From: Streptomyces sp. Sge12
GTDB lineage: Bacteria > Actinomycetota > Actinomycetes > Streptomycetales > Streptomycetaceae
Direction: 5' to 3'
Assembly: GCF_002080455.1 (NCBI RefSeq)
Contig: NZ_CP020555.1
Coordinates: 1,302,001-1,366,000 of the forward strand
Length of the DNA stretch: 64,000 nt
The position numbers were made by a program, and so were the translations under genes. Of the stretch, positions 1 through 10,118 are shown one piece after another. Under the pieces are notes generated by a model. The model ran no database searches, was not told the DNA's origin, and saw nothing but the letters and a program-made list of their open reading frames with translations. Each line of letters opens with the position of its first letter. Position 1 is the stretch's first letter.

Positions 1-2774
1 GCGTCCTCGTCGACGGCGACCAGCGGGGCGACCGGGCCCGCGCCGCGGACCACTCGTTCGGGCAGGTTCAGCGCGTGGCCCTCGCGGACGGCGTCGCCGA
101 TCCCGGCGCCGGGCGCGAGCGAGAACCGCAGGGTGTGGGACCCCTGGTCGGTCTCCGGGTCGGGGTAGCGCGGCGCGCGAAGCAGCGACAGCCGGACCGT
201 GGTGGTCTGGCCGCCGTCGGCCCGGACGTCCCGGGTCACGTCGTGCCCGTACGTGGAGTCGTTCAGCAGCGCCACTCCCCAGCCGGGCTCCTCGGCGTGG
301 ATCCAGCGGTGGGCGCAGATCTCGAACTTGGCCGCCTCCCAGGAGGTGTTGGTGTGGGTGGCCCGGTGAACATGCCCGAACTGGGTCTCGGTAGCGGTCC
401 GTTCGGCCTTCACGTCCAGCGGGAAGGCCGCCTTGAGGAACTTCTCCGTCTCGTGCCAGTCCACGTCCGTGACGATGTCGACCGTCTTGGCCCCGGCTCG
501 CAGGGTGATCTGCTGGACCGCCTCGGACCGCCCGAAGGAGCGGGTCACGCGGACGGTCGCGGCCCGCGGGCCGCCCTCGGTGACCTCCAGCCGGTCCAGT
601 TCCACGAGGTCGGTGACCCGGTTGCGGTAGAACGCGTCGACGTCCCAGGCGTCCCACATGTTCGGGAAGTCGGGGTGGATCTGGAGCAGGTTGGCCGCGG
701 CGCCCGGGGCGACCGACTCCCGCCGCGCCTCCAGGTCGTAGACGGAGACGATCAGCCCCCGGCCGTCGATCTGCACGAGCAGGCGGCCGTTGGCCAGGAC
801 GTGCCCGCCGCCGTGCCGCTCCTCCACCGTGACCGGCTCCCGGGGCGCGACCGGGCGGCCCGCTCCGCCGGCCGGGACGCCCCGGCGGGCGTGCGGGGCG
901 CAGTTGAAGACGAGCTCCTCGCCGCCCTGGCCGGCGAGCGCCTGCTGCGCGGCGAGGGTGACGGCCCGCAGCTCCTCCCCCAGCGCCGCGTACGTCTCGC
1001 GCGCCTCCCGGTGCACCCAGGCGATGGAGGAGCCCGGCAGGATGTCGTGGAACTGGTGGAGCAGGACCGTCTTCCAGATCCGCTCCAGGTCCTCGTACGG
1101 GTACGCGTACCCCGCGATCCGCACCGCGGCGGTCGCCGCCCACAACTCGGCCTCGCGCAGCAGGGATTCGCTGCGCCGGTTGCCCTGCTTGGTCTTGGCC
1201 TGGGAGGTGTACGTACCGCGGTGCAGCTCCAGGTAGAGCTCGCCGGCCCAGACCGGCGCGTCCTGGTACTCGGCGTGGGCCTTCTCGAAGAAGGCGTCCG
1301 GGCGCTCGATCCGGACCTTCGGGGAGCCCTCCAGGTCCCGCTGGCGGCGGGCCCGGGCGAGGTGTTCGCGGGTGGGGCCGCCGCCGCCGTCGCCCCAGCC
1401 GAAGGGGGCGAGCGAGCGCGAACCGTGCCCCTTCTCGCGGTAGTTGCGTGCGGCGTGGGCCAACTGGGCGCCGCCGAGATCGCAGTTGTAGGTGTCGACG
1501 GGCGGGAAGTGGGTGAAGACCCGGGTGCCGTCGATGCCCTCCCACCAGAAGGTGTGGTGCGGGAACCTGTTGATCTGGGACCAGGAGATCTTCTGGGTGA
1601 GGAACCACTTGGAGCCGGAGAGCTTGACGATCTGCGGCATCGCGGCGGTGTAGCCGAAGGAGTCGGGGAGCCAGACGTTCTGCGTCTCGATGCCGAACTC
1701 GTCGAGGAAGAACTTCTTGCCGTAGAGGAACTGGCGGGCCATGGCCTCGCCGCCGACCATGTTGGTGTCGGACTCCACCCACATGCCGCCGACGGGCACG
1801 AACTGCCCGTCCGCGATCTTCTTCTTGATCCGCTCGAAGAGCTCGGGCCGGTACGTCTTGATCCAGTCGAGCTGCTGGGCCTGCGACATCGCGAAGACGA
1901 ACTCCGGGTGATCGTCCATCAGGTTGACCATGTTGGAGGCGGTGCGCGAGACCTTGCGCACCGTCTCGCGCAGCGGCCACAGCCACGCGGAGTCGATGTG
2001 GGCGTGGCCGACCGCGCTGACGCGGTGCGCGGAGGCGTTGGCCGGGGCGGCGAGCACCCCGGCGAGCGCGGCGCGGGCCGCGGGCGCGGTGCCGGGTACG
2101 TCGCAGAGGTCGAGCGCGTCCAGGGCGGCGCCGATGGCCCGCAGGATCTCGTACCGGCGGGCGTCCGCGGTGTCGAGCTGGACCATCAGGTCGTAGAGCA
2201 CCTCCAGGTCCTGGACCAGTTCCCAGACCTGTGTCTCGAAGACGGTGAGCTCCATCCGGGCGAGCCGGTACAGGGGCTGGTCGCCGCTGGTCGGCAGGTC
2301 CCCCTCGTACGTGACCGCGTGGTCGACCAGGACCGGGTTGGAGGCGGCCTCGACGTACCACTCGACCTGCTCGCCGCCCTCGGCGCGGTCGGCCACGCGC
2401 ACCCAGTCGTTGTACGGGTTGAGCGCCTTGATCTCGCCGCCGTCGGCCCGGTGGACCAGGCCCTCGCACTGGAATCCGGGCATCATCCGGTCGAAGCCGA
2501 GGTCGAGGACGGCTTCCACGGTACGGCCGGCCCAGTCAGCGGGGACGGTGCCGGTGACCTTGAACCAGGTGGTGCCCCAGGCCGGGCCCCACGGGTCGCC
2601 GACGGCGCAGGGCCCGTAGCTCGCCGCGAGGCCCTCGGCGACGGGCACGGGCTCGCCGGGAGCCTCCCAGCGCTCGACGGTCAGCGGGATCGCGCGGGAG
2701 TGGACGGCTGGCTTGACCCGCTCCTTGAGAACCCGGCGGAGGCGGTGTTCGGTGATGCTGCGGTCGTCGTGCAT
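1..2774 (-). CDS. GH38 alpha-mannosidase (3' end cut by window edge)
   Basis: Hydrolyses terminal alpha-mannosides, probably in the cytoplasm because no signal peptide is seen. About 924 residues are visible; family members are usually about 1000, so the C-terminal strand-rich part is missing. An N-terminal accessory region (about 1-240) precedes the GH38 catalytic domain, which starts with the zinc-binding motif HIDSAW (His259, Asp261). The nucleophile is Asp336 in VESDTNM. The HQFHDILPGSS motif of the mid domain is present. The ATG at 2774 has GGAGC nine bases upstream. It follows the three sugar-transport genes on the same strand after a 106-bp gap rich in GGGACCGG-like repeats, so it probably acts on what that transporter brings in. 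Family assignment is firm; the exact linkage hydrolysed is not shown by the sequence. Confidence 0.93.
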   Translation of the reverse strand, partial: MHDDRSITEHRLRRVLKERVKPAVHSRAIPLTVERWEAPGEPVPVAEGLAASYGPCAVGDPWGPAWGTTWFKVTGTVPADWAGRTVEAVLDLGFDRMMPGFQCEGLVHRADGGEIKALNPYNDWVRVADRAEGGEQVEWYVEAASNPVLVDHAVTYEGDLPTSGDQPLYRLARMELTVFETQVWELVQDLEVLYDLMVQLDTADARRYEILRAIGAALDALDLCDVPGTAPAARAALAGVLAAPANASAHRVSAVGHAHIDSAWLWPLRETVRKVSRTASNMVNLMDDHPEFVFAMSQAQQLDWIKTYRPELFERIKKKIADGQFVPVGGMWVESDTNMVGGEAMARQFLYGKKFFLDEFGIETQNVWLPDSFGYTAAMPQIVKLSGSKWFLTQKISWSQINRFPHHTFWWEGIDGTRVFTHFPPVDTYNCDLGGAQLAHAARNYREKGHGSRSLAPFGWGDGGGGPTREHLARARRQRDLEGSPKVRIERPDAFFEKAHAEYQDAPVWAGELYLELHRGTYTSQAKTKQGNRRSESLLREAELWAATAAVRIAGYAYPYEDLERIWKTVLLHQFHDILPGSSIAWVHREARETYAALGEELRAVTLAAQQALAGQGGEELVFNCAPHARRGVPAGGAGRPVAPREPVTVEERHGGGHVLANGRLLVQIDGRGLIVSVYDLEARRESVAPGAAANLLQIHPDFPNMWDAWDVDAFYRNRVTDLVELDRLEVTEGGPRAATVRVTRSFGRSEAVQQITLRAGAKTVDIVTDVDWHETEKFLKAAFPLDVKAERTATETQFGHVHRATHTNTSWEAAKFEICAHRWIHAEEPGWGVALLNDSTYGHDVTRDVRADGGQTTTVRLSLLRAPRYPDPETDQGSHTLRFSLAPGAGIGDAVREGHALNLPERVVRGAGPVAPLVAVDED

Positions 2775-2879
2775 GACGGCTGCTCCAGGGGAGGGTGGTC
2801 GGTACGGACGGGCAGGGGACCCGGGCGGACCCGGAGGGACCGGGAGGGGCCGGGAGGGGCCGGGATGGACCGGGTGGAC

Positions 2880-3725
2880 TCAGATCTTGACGGCTCCCTC
2901 GCCCACGCCCTTGAAGAAGAAACGCTGGAGGGCGAAGAAGAGGAGCATCATCGGCAGGAGCGCGGCCATCGCGCCGGCGGCGACGAGGCGCTGGTCGTTG
3001 ACGGTGGTGGCGCCGGCCAGGGTCTTCAGGCCCAGTTGCAGGGTGTAGTTGTCGCTGTCGGTGAGGACCAGCAGGGGCCAGAGGAAGTCGTCCCAGGCCC
3101 CCATGAAGCTGGTGATGCAGACGACGGCGAGGGCACCCTTGGCGGCGGGGAGGAAGACCCGGGTGAAGCGCGTCCATTCGCCCGCCCCGTCCAGCACGGC
3201 GGCCTCCTCGATCTCCTTGGGTACGGCGAGGAAGGCCGCCCGCATCACCATGATGTTGAGCACGGAGACCGCGCCGGGGAGCCAGACGCCGATGAGGGTG
3301 TCGACCAGCCCCATTTCGCGGACCGTGAGGAACATCGAGATCATCACGGACTCGAAGGGGAACATCAGGGTCGCCACGAGCACGGTGAAGACGACCCGGC
3401 GGCCCTTCCAGGCGGCCCGGGAGAGGGCGTAGCCCCCCATCGCCGCGAAGAGCAGGTTCGAGGTGACCGCCAGGACGGCGACGGTGAGGGTGTTGCCGAC
3501 GTACTGCAGCAGCGGGAAGGACTCGGCGACCCGGACGTAGTTGTCGAGGGTGGGCTGCGAGGGCAGCACGCCGTCGTACACGTTCTCGGTGCGGCCGCGT
3601 ATCGAGGTCAGGAACTGCCAGACGATCGGGCCCAGCATGACCACGAGCATCAGCACCAGGGTGGCGTACCGCCCGGCGAGGCCGATCCGGTGCCGCCGGC
3701 GGGCGGCGGCGGAGGAGGTGCTCAC
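2880..3725 (-). CDS. Carbohydrate ABC transporter permease, MalG/CUT1 type
   Basis: Inner-membrane subunit of a sugar importer, 281 residues, with about six hydrophobic segments. The cytoplasmic EAA loop reads EEAAVLDGAGEWTRFTR and contacts the ATPase. The protein ends FFFKGVGEGAVKI, a usual MalG-type C-terminus. The GTG start at 3725 overlaps the stop of the preceding permease by four bases (GTGA), which fixes the start and implies translational coupling. No ATPase gene is in the operon; in Streptomyces many CUT1 systems share the MsiK ATPase encoded elsewhere, and that is my inference here. Confidence 0.93.
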   Translation of the reverse strand: MSTSSAAARRRHRIGLAGRYATLVLMLVVMLGPIVWQFLTSIRGRTENVYDGVLPSQPTLDNYVRVAESFPLLQYVGNTLTVAVLAVTSNLLFAAMGGYALSRAAWKGRRVVFTVLVATLMFPFESVMISMFLTVREMGLVDTLIGVWLPGAVSVLNIMVMRAAFLAVPKEIEEAAVLDGAGEWTRFTRVFLPAAKGALAVVCITSFMGAWDDFLWPLLVLTDSDNYTLQLGLKTLAGATTVNDQRLVAAGAMAALLPMMLLFFALQRFFFKGVGEGAVKI

Positions 3726-4708
3726 CTCTCGTCTCCCTTCGACAGACGGCGGCCCATCAGGCTGAAGACCAGCGTCAGCAGGAACAGCAGGATGGAGATG
3801 GCCGAGGCGTAGCCGGTCTCGCCGGAGAAGCCGAGGCCGACCTGGCGGATCAGGAAGGGCAGGGTGCGGGAGCCGCCGCCGGGGCCGCCGCTCTCTCCGC
3901 CGAGGATGTAGATCTCGGTGAAGACGCGCAGCGCCGAGATGGCGGAGAGGGTGCCGACGAGCAGCATCATCGGCTTCACCTGGGGGACGGTGATGCTGAA
4001 GAAGCGGCGGACGGGTCCGGCCCCGTCGAGCGCGGCCGCTTCGTAGAGGGTGGCCGGGACGTTCCCGAGGGCCGCCAGGTAGAAGACCATGTAGTAGCCG
4101 AGGCCCTTCCACACGGTGACGATCATCGCGGAGACGAGCAGCATCGTGGAGTCCGTGAGGAACGGGACCGGCTCGGAGACGAGGTGCAGCCGCTGGAAGA
4201 CGGTGTTGACCAGGCCGTCGCTGCGCAGCACCCACTGCCAGATCAGCCCGACGACCACGGCGGAGGCGATCACCGGGGTGTAGAAGGCGGAACGGAAGAA
4301 GCCGATGCCGGGGATGTTCGTGCGGACCAGGACCGCGAGGGCCAGCGGCAGCAGCACCAGGCAGGGGACGACGACCACGAGGTAGAGCACGCTGTTGCCG
4401 GTCGCGACCCAGAAGTCGGGGTCGGCGAAGGCGCGCCGGTAGTTGTCGAGTCCCACGAAGCTGCCGCCGCGCAGGATCTGGGCGTCGGTGAAGGAGAGGA
4501 TGACGGTGTTGACGAACGGCCAGAGGCTGAACAGCGCCACCATCGCGAGGCCCGGGGCGAGGAACAGGTAGGGGGTCCACCAACTGCGGTGGACCAGCCC
4601 GGTATCGGTCTCCATGGCCCGCAGGGCGCGCCGCCGCTGCGCTGCTCCATGTCGCCGCCGGTGTGCCGCGGCGCCGCCCCGAGGCTCGCCGGCGGCGAGG
4701 CCGGTCAC
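3722..4708 (-). CDS. Carbohydrate ABC transporter permease, MalF/CUT1 type
   Basis: Second membrane subunit of the importer, about 328 residues from a GTG at 4708 that overlaps the stop of the binding-protein gene by four bases. Six hydrophobic segments begin at YLFLAPGLAMVALF. The EAA loop is EAAALDGAGPVRRFFSITVP. An ATG at 4615 (METDTGL, 297 residues) is an alternative start; the extra 31 residues are low-complexity Arg/Ala, and neither start has a strong Shine-Dalgarno sequence. I chose the GTG because the same GTGA coupling occurs at the next junction. Confidence 0.88.
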   Translation of the reverse strand: MTGLAAGEPRGGAAAHRRRHGAAQRRRALRAMETDTGLVHRSWWTPYLFLAPGLAMVALFSLWPFVNTVILSFTDAQILRGGSFVGLDNYRRAFADPDFWVATGNSVLYLVVVVPCLVLLPLALAVLVRTNIPGIGFFRSAFYTPVIASAVVVGLIWQWVLRSDGLVNTVFQRLHLVSEPVPFLTDSTMLLVSAMIVTVWKGLGYYMVFYLAALGNVPATLYEAAALDGAGPVRRFFSITVPQVKPMMLLVGTLSAISALRVFTEIYILGGESGGPGGGSRTLPFLIRQVGLGFSGETGYASAISILLFLLTLVFSLMGRRLSKGDER

Positions 4709-6042
4709 TTCTCGGCCGCTGCGGCGAGGAGCTTGTTCGCCGCTTCCTGGGCCTTCCGCACGGCGGTCCGGGGGTCCTGCTCGCCCTGGATGGCCTTCTG
4801 CATCTCGCGTACGACGGCATCACCGACCTGGTTGGTCCACTGGACGGGGGTGTTGGCGTCGAGGGCGGCGGTCTTCAGCTGGTCGGCGCCGACCGCGCGG
4901 GCGAGGGTCTCCGCGTCCTTGCCGTCGCCCTTGTCGGAGAAGAACGGGTCGGCGAGGCCCTGGGCGTTGGACGGGTAGATGGTGGCCTTCCGGGAGAACT
5001 CCACCTGGTTGGGGCCGTTGGTGACCCACTGGGCGAACTCGGCCGCGGCGTCGAGGTGTTCGGTGTCCTTCCTGATGCCGAGGGACTGGGCGTAGATGCC
5101 GATGTGGCCGAGCTTTCCGGTGACGGCACCGGCCACCTGGGTCTTGGCGTAGATCTGCGGGGCGTTCTGCTTGATGTCCTTGACGAAGCCCGGTGAGCCC
5201 GGACCGAAGACGATCTTGCCGCTGCCGTAGAGCTGGTTGATGTCGTCCGACTTGAGCAGGGACTCCTTGGGCATGGCGCCCTTGGCGTACAGGTCCTTCA
5301 TCCGCTCCACCCATTCCACGGCCTTGTCCGTGTCGAAGGTGAACCGGTCCTGCTTCTCGCTGAGGATCGGGATGCCCATCTTCTGCCAGTCCCCGGGCAG
5401 CCGGCCCTTGGGGTCGGCCATGAAGGCGGAGTACCGGCCGCCGGACGCGGCGGCGATCCGCTCCGCGCAGTCGAAGAACTGCTCGACGCTGGTGGGCGGC
5501 CGGTCCGGATCCAGGCCGGCCTTCTCGAAGAGCTCTCTGTTGTACGTGAGGATCTCGGGGGTCACGTACCAGGGGTAGGCGTACACGCTGTCGCCCCGGC
5601 CGGGCAGTTTGAACTGCTCCCAGGCGCCCGGCACATACTCCTTGGCCAGCGCCCCGTCGAGCTCGGCCACGTCGGCGAGCATGCCCCGGTCGCCGAGCAG
5701 CTGGAAGGAGTCGGTGGAGAGGTTGACCACGTCGGGGAGGGCTCCGGCCTGGGCGTCCGCCACGAGCTTCTCGTTGTAGCCGTCGCCGGGGACGTCCTCC
5801 CAGACGACCTCGGCCTGCGGGTACTGCTTCTCGAAGGCGTCGATGACCCCTTGGACGTAGGCCGTGAAGGCGGGTTTCAACTGGAGGGTGCGGAAGGTGA
5901 TCCGGCCGGACACCTCGCCCGTCCTCGCGGACTGCTTCGCCTCGCCCGAGCCGCCGCCGCTCAGGCCGCAGCCCGCGCTGGACAGGAGGGCGCCGGCCGC
6001 CAGCAGGGCCACAGCAATTCGGGTCGGGTTCGAACGCGTCAT
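4705..6042 (-). CDS. Sugar-binding lipoprotein of CUT1 ABC importer
   Basis: Extracellular solute-binding protein family 1, 445 residues, anchored by lipid. The signal peptide ends in the lipobox LSSAGC, with Cys25 as the modified residue. The mature protein has the two-lobe features of the family, such as ITFRTLQLKPAF, VVWEDVPGDGYNEKLVADAQAGALPDVV and PYAYPWY-type segments. It is first in the operon binding protein-permease-permease-GH38. The link to alpha-mannosidase suggests a mannose-containing oligosaccharide as ligand; this is inferred from context only. The 340-bp region upstream carries a duplicated operator-like site. Confidence 0.92.
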   Translation of the reverse strand: MTRSNPTRIAVALLAAGALLSSAGCGLSGGGSGEAKQSARTGEVSGRITFRTLQLKPAFTAYVQGVIDAFEKQYPQAEVVWEDVPGDGYNEKLVADAQAGALPDVVNLSTDSFQLLGDRGMLADVAELDGALAKEYVPGAWEQFKLPGRGDSVYAYPWYVTPEILTYNRELFEKAGLDPDRPPTSVEQFFDCAERIAAASGGRYSAFMADPKGRLPGDWQKMGIPILSEKQDRFTFDTDKAVEWVERMKDLYAKGAMPKESLLKSDDINQLYGSGKIVFGPGSPGFVKDIKQNAPQIYAKTQVAGAVTGKLGHIGIYAQSLGIRKDTEHLDAAAEFAQWVTNGPNQVEFSRKATIYPSNAQGLADPFFSDKGDGKDAETLARAVGADQLKTAALDANTPVQWTNQVGDAVVREMQKAIQGEQDPRTAVRKAQEAANKLLAAAAEK

Positions 6043-6213
6043 CGTCGCCGCCTTTGCAGAAGTCCGGCCTCATTGCCGGAGGCGGTGCCCACGGTCGTCC
6101 GAAAGCAACACCTCGTCAATGAGGCAGGTGGAAGGCTGGCCGGTGGTGCATAGGCAGCGAATGGCGCACCGGGGCCGGACCCGCCGCGAAGACCTTGATC
6201 AGTTCCATGACGA

Positions 6214-6233
6214 CCTGCACTAATGCGCTTTAG
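6214..6233 (-). promoter_or_regulatory. Operator-like repeat, copy 1 (proximal)
   Basis: The plus-strand sequence CCTGCACTAATGCGCTTTAG is identical to the copy at 6320-6339. Its core CTAATGCGCTTTAG is a near-perfect palindrome (CTAA, GCGC, TTAG) with the central CG typical of LacI-family operators. It sits about 170 bp upstream of the binding-protein start. No LacI or ROK regulator gene is in the window. Confidence 0.7.
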
Positions 6234-6254
6234 TACAAAGGGAGTCGGGGAGGG

Positions 6255-6267
6255 TATCGATTCGATA
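6255..6267. promoter_or_regulatory. 13-bp palindrome between the operator copies
   Basis: TATCGATTCGATA is a perfect inverted repeat with one central base. It lies between the two operator-like repeats and could be a second regulator's site. Function unknown. Confidence 0.35.
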
Positions 6268-6319
6268 ACGGAGCGGTCCGCCCGTCGAACTTTGACTTCT
6301 TATCGACGGTTCACCCGAG

Positions 6320-6339
6320 CCTGCACTAATGCGCTTTAG
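6320..6339 (-). promoter_or_regulatory. Operator-like repeat, copy 2 (distal)
   Basis: Identical over 20 bp to 6214-6233 and 106 bp away start to start, which is about ten helical turns. Two same-face sites at this spacing would suit repression by DNA looping. It lies 44 bp upstream of the stop codon of the VOC/HTH gene. Confidence 0.68.
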
Positions 6340-6382
6340 CCGGAACCGGCCCGTGCGGCCGGGACTCACTCGGAGCCGGTGA

Positions 6383-7150
6383 CTACTTGGGCTTGTTGCG
6401 GTAGATGCGGCGGCCGGCCAGGTGCGCGGTGACCGTCTCGCCCCGCCACAGCTTCCGGTCGCCGTCCGTCTCGTCCGGTGCGGGCCACCGGCCGCGGCTG
6501 ATGTCCGAGCGGATGCTGTCGGGCTGCAGGCCCGACGCCTCGGCGATCTCCACGACGGTGTACCGGCGGGACGGATCGAGCTCGGTGGCCTCGCGGGTGT
6601 GATGTTCGCCGAAGAACCGGGCGACGGCCTCGGCGTCGAACTCGATGGTCCTGCCGCGCCTGCCGATGGCGGGCGGCCACCCGGGGTGCCGTCCCCACCG
6701 CGGGTTCTCCGACAGGTAGCGGGCGCTCATGCCGTAGTGCTCGGCTATCTCGGTGTAGGTCACGCCCGGGCGGCCCTCGGGAGGGACGGGGCCGCCGGCG
6801 CCTGCCTTCGACTCGGCGGGGGCGGTGCCGGCCGGCCGGGGCCGGCCCTCCGGGGCATCGGCGACGGTGAGCACGACCGTGCGGCCGTCGGGATCGGTCA
6901 GCGTGTGCCGGCCCGACGGCAGGAACCCGGCGCCGTTCGGCGGCGCCGTGAGGCCGAGGCGCAGATACCCGGTCTCCGGGCGGCCGGTGGCCGGGTAGAG
7001 CTCCAGGACGCCGCCGTCGGCGAGCGTCGCCGCATAGTGCTCGGGGCCGTTGCCGTGCCGTTCGGTGACGATGTCGAGGCCGATCCCGCGGTAGAAGTCC
7101 CGGCAGGCGTCGAGGCGGGTCGTGTAGATCACGGCGAGTTCGAGGATCAT
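6383..7150 (-). CDS. VOC (glyoxalase-like) domain fused to two HTH-type segments
   Basis: 255 residues. The N-terminal 110 or so residues form a VOC-superfamily fold (MILELAVIYTTRLDACRDFYRGIGLD, then GGVLELYPATG). After a Pro/Gly linker come two short helix-turn-helix-like segments, VTYTEIAEHYGMSARYL and YTVVEIAEASGLQPDSIRSD. Both are followed by basic residues and a GRWPAP-type wing, like excisionase or MerR-type DNA-binding folds. The ATG at 7150 has GGAGCTCCAG directly upstream. The combination suggests a ligand-sensing DNA-binding protein, or a resistance-type VOC protein with a DNA-binding tail. No catalytic metal triad could be assigned. Function is unknown. Confidence 0.75.
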   Translation of the reverse strand: MILELAVIYTTRLDACRDFYRGIGLDIVTERHGNGPEHYAATLADGGVLELYPATGRPETGYLRLGLTAPPNGAGFLPSGRHTLTDPDGRTVVLTVADAPEGRPRPAGTAPAESKAGAGGPVPPEGRPGVTYTEIAEHYGMSARYLSENPRWGRHPGWPPAIGRRGRTIEFDAEAVARFFGEHHTREATELDPSRRYTVVEIAEASGLQPDSIRSDISRGRWPAPDETDGDRKLWRGETVTAHLAGRRIYRNKPK

Positions 7151-7447
7151 GCTGGAGCTCCCGGTCTGTGCTGGCTGGCTGTGGTCGGACGGTCGGCAGC
7201 CGACCCCCACTACGCGCAACAGCGCGGCGACGCAGGGGACTTGACCCTTGCCATGGCGCACCGCACACCTAACTCCCCGTTCCGGGTGCCCACTTCGCCC
7301 GCTCCCGCGTGGCGTGACACGCATGGACAGGAAAGGTCATCCTGAATTCCTACCATGACTGCGTACGCTGATCCCATGACCGCCGGCAGCCCTGCCGAGC
7401 CCCCGTGCGGGGCCGCGGTCCCGGCGGGTGGCCGGTGGCGCGCGGCC

Positions 7448-8827
7448 TCAGCGGGTGGCCAGCGGCGCGCAGCGCATGCCGATGTAGCAGCAGGGGGTGC
7501 CGTCCACGAGGGTGCCGAAGACCACGGGCGTCCAGTCCCCGCAGGAGGAACCGGCGTCGGCGGCGGCGAAGACCGTGTCGCCGAGCGGGGTGAGGTCCAT
7601 GGACAGCGGCGGCGAGAAGTCCTGCATCCCGTCGGCGAATTCGTACAGCAGGTGGGGTGCGCCGTCGGGCCGCACGCTGACGGTGATGACCACCCCTTCC
7701 CGGCGGTAGGTCCCGACCAGCGGGGCGAAGTCGACGAGCGGCGGCCGCGCGGGCGGTGCGAAGGCGGGCGGCATGTGGACTCCCCCGAGTTCCAGGAGGA
7801 GTTCGCGGAACAGGTCGGCGTAGAGCGGGCGGGCGGCGCCCCCGTTCGTGAGCAGGACGACGACGAGGTCGGCGCCGGGGACCACGCGCAGGAAGGCGTA
7901 CTGGCCGATCGAGGCGCCGTCGTGGCCGTACCCCGGGATGCCGTTCCAGTCGTAGAGCGACCAGCCCAGCCCCCAGCCGTCCGCGCTCACCGTCCACCGG
8001 TCGGGGACGTCGACGGCCCACCGCTGCATCTCCGCCACGGCCCGGGCGCCCAGGACCTGTGTGCCGTCCGGGGCGGAGCCGCCGTCGAGGTGCAGTTTGG
8101 CCAGGCGGAGCACGTCGGCAGCGGTGGCCAGGACCCGTCCGTACGGTCCCGCCGAGCGGGGCATCATGTCCCAGGCCGGCGCCGGCTCCGGGTCGGGGCC
8201 GTCGCCCGGGACGTGTCCCATCGCCGTCCGGAAGGCCAGCGCCTCCTCGGGCAGGGTCATGGTGCGGGTCAGGCTCAGGGGGGCGAGGAGCCGCTCCTTG
8301 AGGGCCCGGTCCCAGCTGCGTCCGGTGAGGACCTCGATGATGCGGCCGAGAATGTTGTAGCCGACGTTGCTGTAGGAGACCGCGGTGCCGGGCGGACAGT
8401 CCAGCGCCACGTTCCGGGCGGCCGCCACGTAGGTGGCCAGACAGTCGTCACCGCGGCCGCTGTCGTAGGTGAAGTCACAGGTCATACCGCTGGTGTGGCT
8501 GAGGAGTCGGCGGGCGGTGATCGCCTTGGCGGCCTCCGCGTCGGCCACGGAGAACTCGGGCAGCACCTCGATCACGGGCGCGTCCAGGTCCAGTTCGCCC
8601 GCGGCGGCGAGCTGCATGACCAGGGTGGCGGTGTAGAGCTTCGCCATCGACCCCAGGTGGAACACCGAGTCGGTGGTCGCCTCCACCCCCGTGCCACGGT
8701 GCAGGATGCCGCTCGCCAGCTCGTGGATCTTCCCCTCGGTGAACACCGCGAGGGTGGCTCCCGGCACGCGGTGGGCGGCGCGCAGTGCGTCGAGGCGGTT
8801 CTGCCAGTGGGCGCAGGAGAAGGTCAC
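7448..8827 (-). CDS. Serine hydrolase, class C beta-lactamase/esterase family
   Basis: 459 residues from a GTG at 8827 preceded by GAAGGA at good spacing; a further upstream ATG at 8902 lacks such a site. Active-site Ser60-x-x-Lys63 is in GSMAK, the second motif is Tyr-Ser-Asn in SYSNVGYN, and HDGASIG near residue 290 replaces the KTG-like triad. No signal peptide is seen, so it is probably cytoplasmic and more like EstB-type esterases or peptidases than a secreted beta-lactamase. A C-terminal domain of about 110 residues follows. It is divergent from the AraC-type regulator gene across 172 bp, so that regulator may control it. Confidence 0.9.
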   Translation of the reverse strand: MTFSCAHWQNRLDALRAAHRVPGATLAVFTEGKIHELASGILHRGTGVEATTDSVFHLGSMAKLYTATLVMQLAAAGELDLDAPVIEVLPEFSVADAEAAKAITARRLLSHTSGMTCDFTYDSGRGDDCLATYVAAARNVALDCPPGTAVSYSNVGYNILGRIIEVLTGRSWDRALKERLLAPLSLTRTMTLPEEALAFRTAMGHVPGDGPDPEPAPAWDMMPRSAGPYGRVLATAADVLRLAKLHLDGGSAPDGTQVLGARAVAEMQRWAVDVPDRWTVSADGWGLGWSLYDWNGIPGYGHDGASIGQYAFLRVVPGADLVVVLLTNGGAARPLYADLFRELLLELGGVHMPPAFAPPARPPLVDFAPLVGTYRREGVVITVSVRPDGAPHLLYEFADGMQDFSPPLSMDLTPLGDTVFAAADAGSSCGDWTPVVFGTLVDGTPCCYIGMRCAPLATR

Positions 8828-8999
8828 GTCGGGTCCTTCGGCTCGGTGGTCTCGGACGGATCGCCGCATGCCCCTTGATCCACTCGCCGCGATCAACGTC
8901 AACGTAGGCCGTTCCAGAGGGTGTTGTTAAGGACCCGCACACGACAACGAGGGGACTTCGGGCGCCAGCCCACGACCGGCTGGTAGCCTCGAATGTCCT

Positions 9000-10118
<1,119 letters not shown>

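Larger units (their letters stand above)
6043..6382. promoter_or_regulatory. Control region of the mannosidase/transporter operon
   Basis: This 340-bp stretch has no gene. It separates the minus-strand binding-protein gene from the stop of the next minus-strand gene. It holds two identical 20-bp operator-like repeats (6214-6233 and 6320-6339) and, between them, a 13-bp palindrome. It is noticeably more AT-rich than its surroundings. A TACTAA hexamer on the minus strand at about 6235-6230 could be a -10 box overlapping the proximal repeat, but no convincing -35 box is seen. Confidence 0.6.

Noticed and set aside
75..3812. A 1245-codon open frame on the plus strand
   Set aside because: It is antisense to the GH38 and permease genes, crosses two real genes, and its product is low-complexity with no family features. 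It results from GC-rich codon usage.
7354..7447. ATG codons with promoter-like flanks downstream of the serine hydrolase
   Set aside because: The plus-strand frame immediately enters the antisense of the hydrolase gene; no product features are seen.
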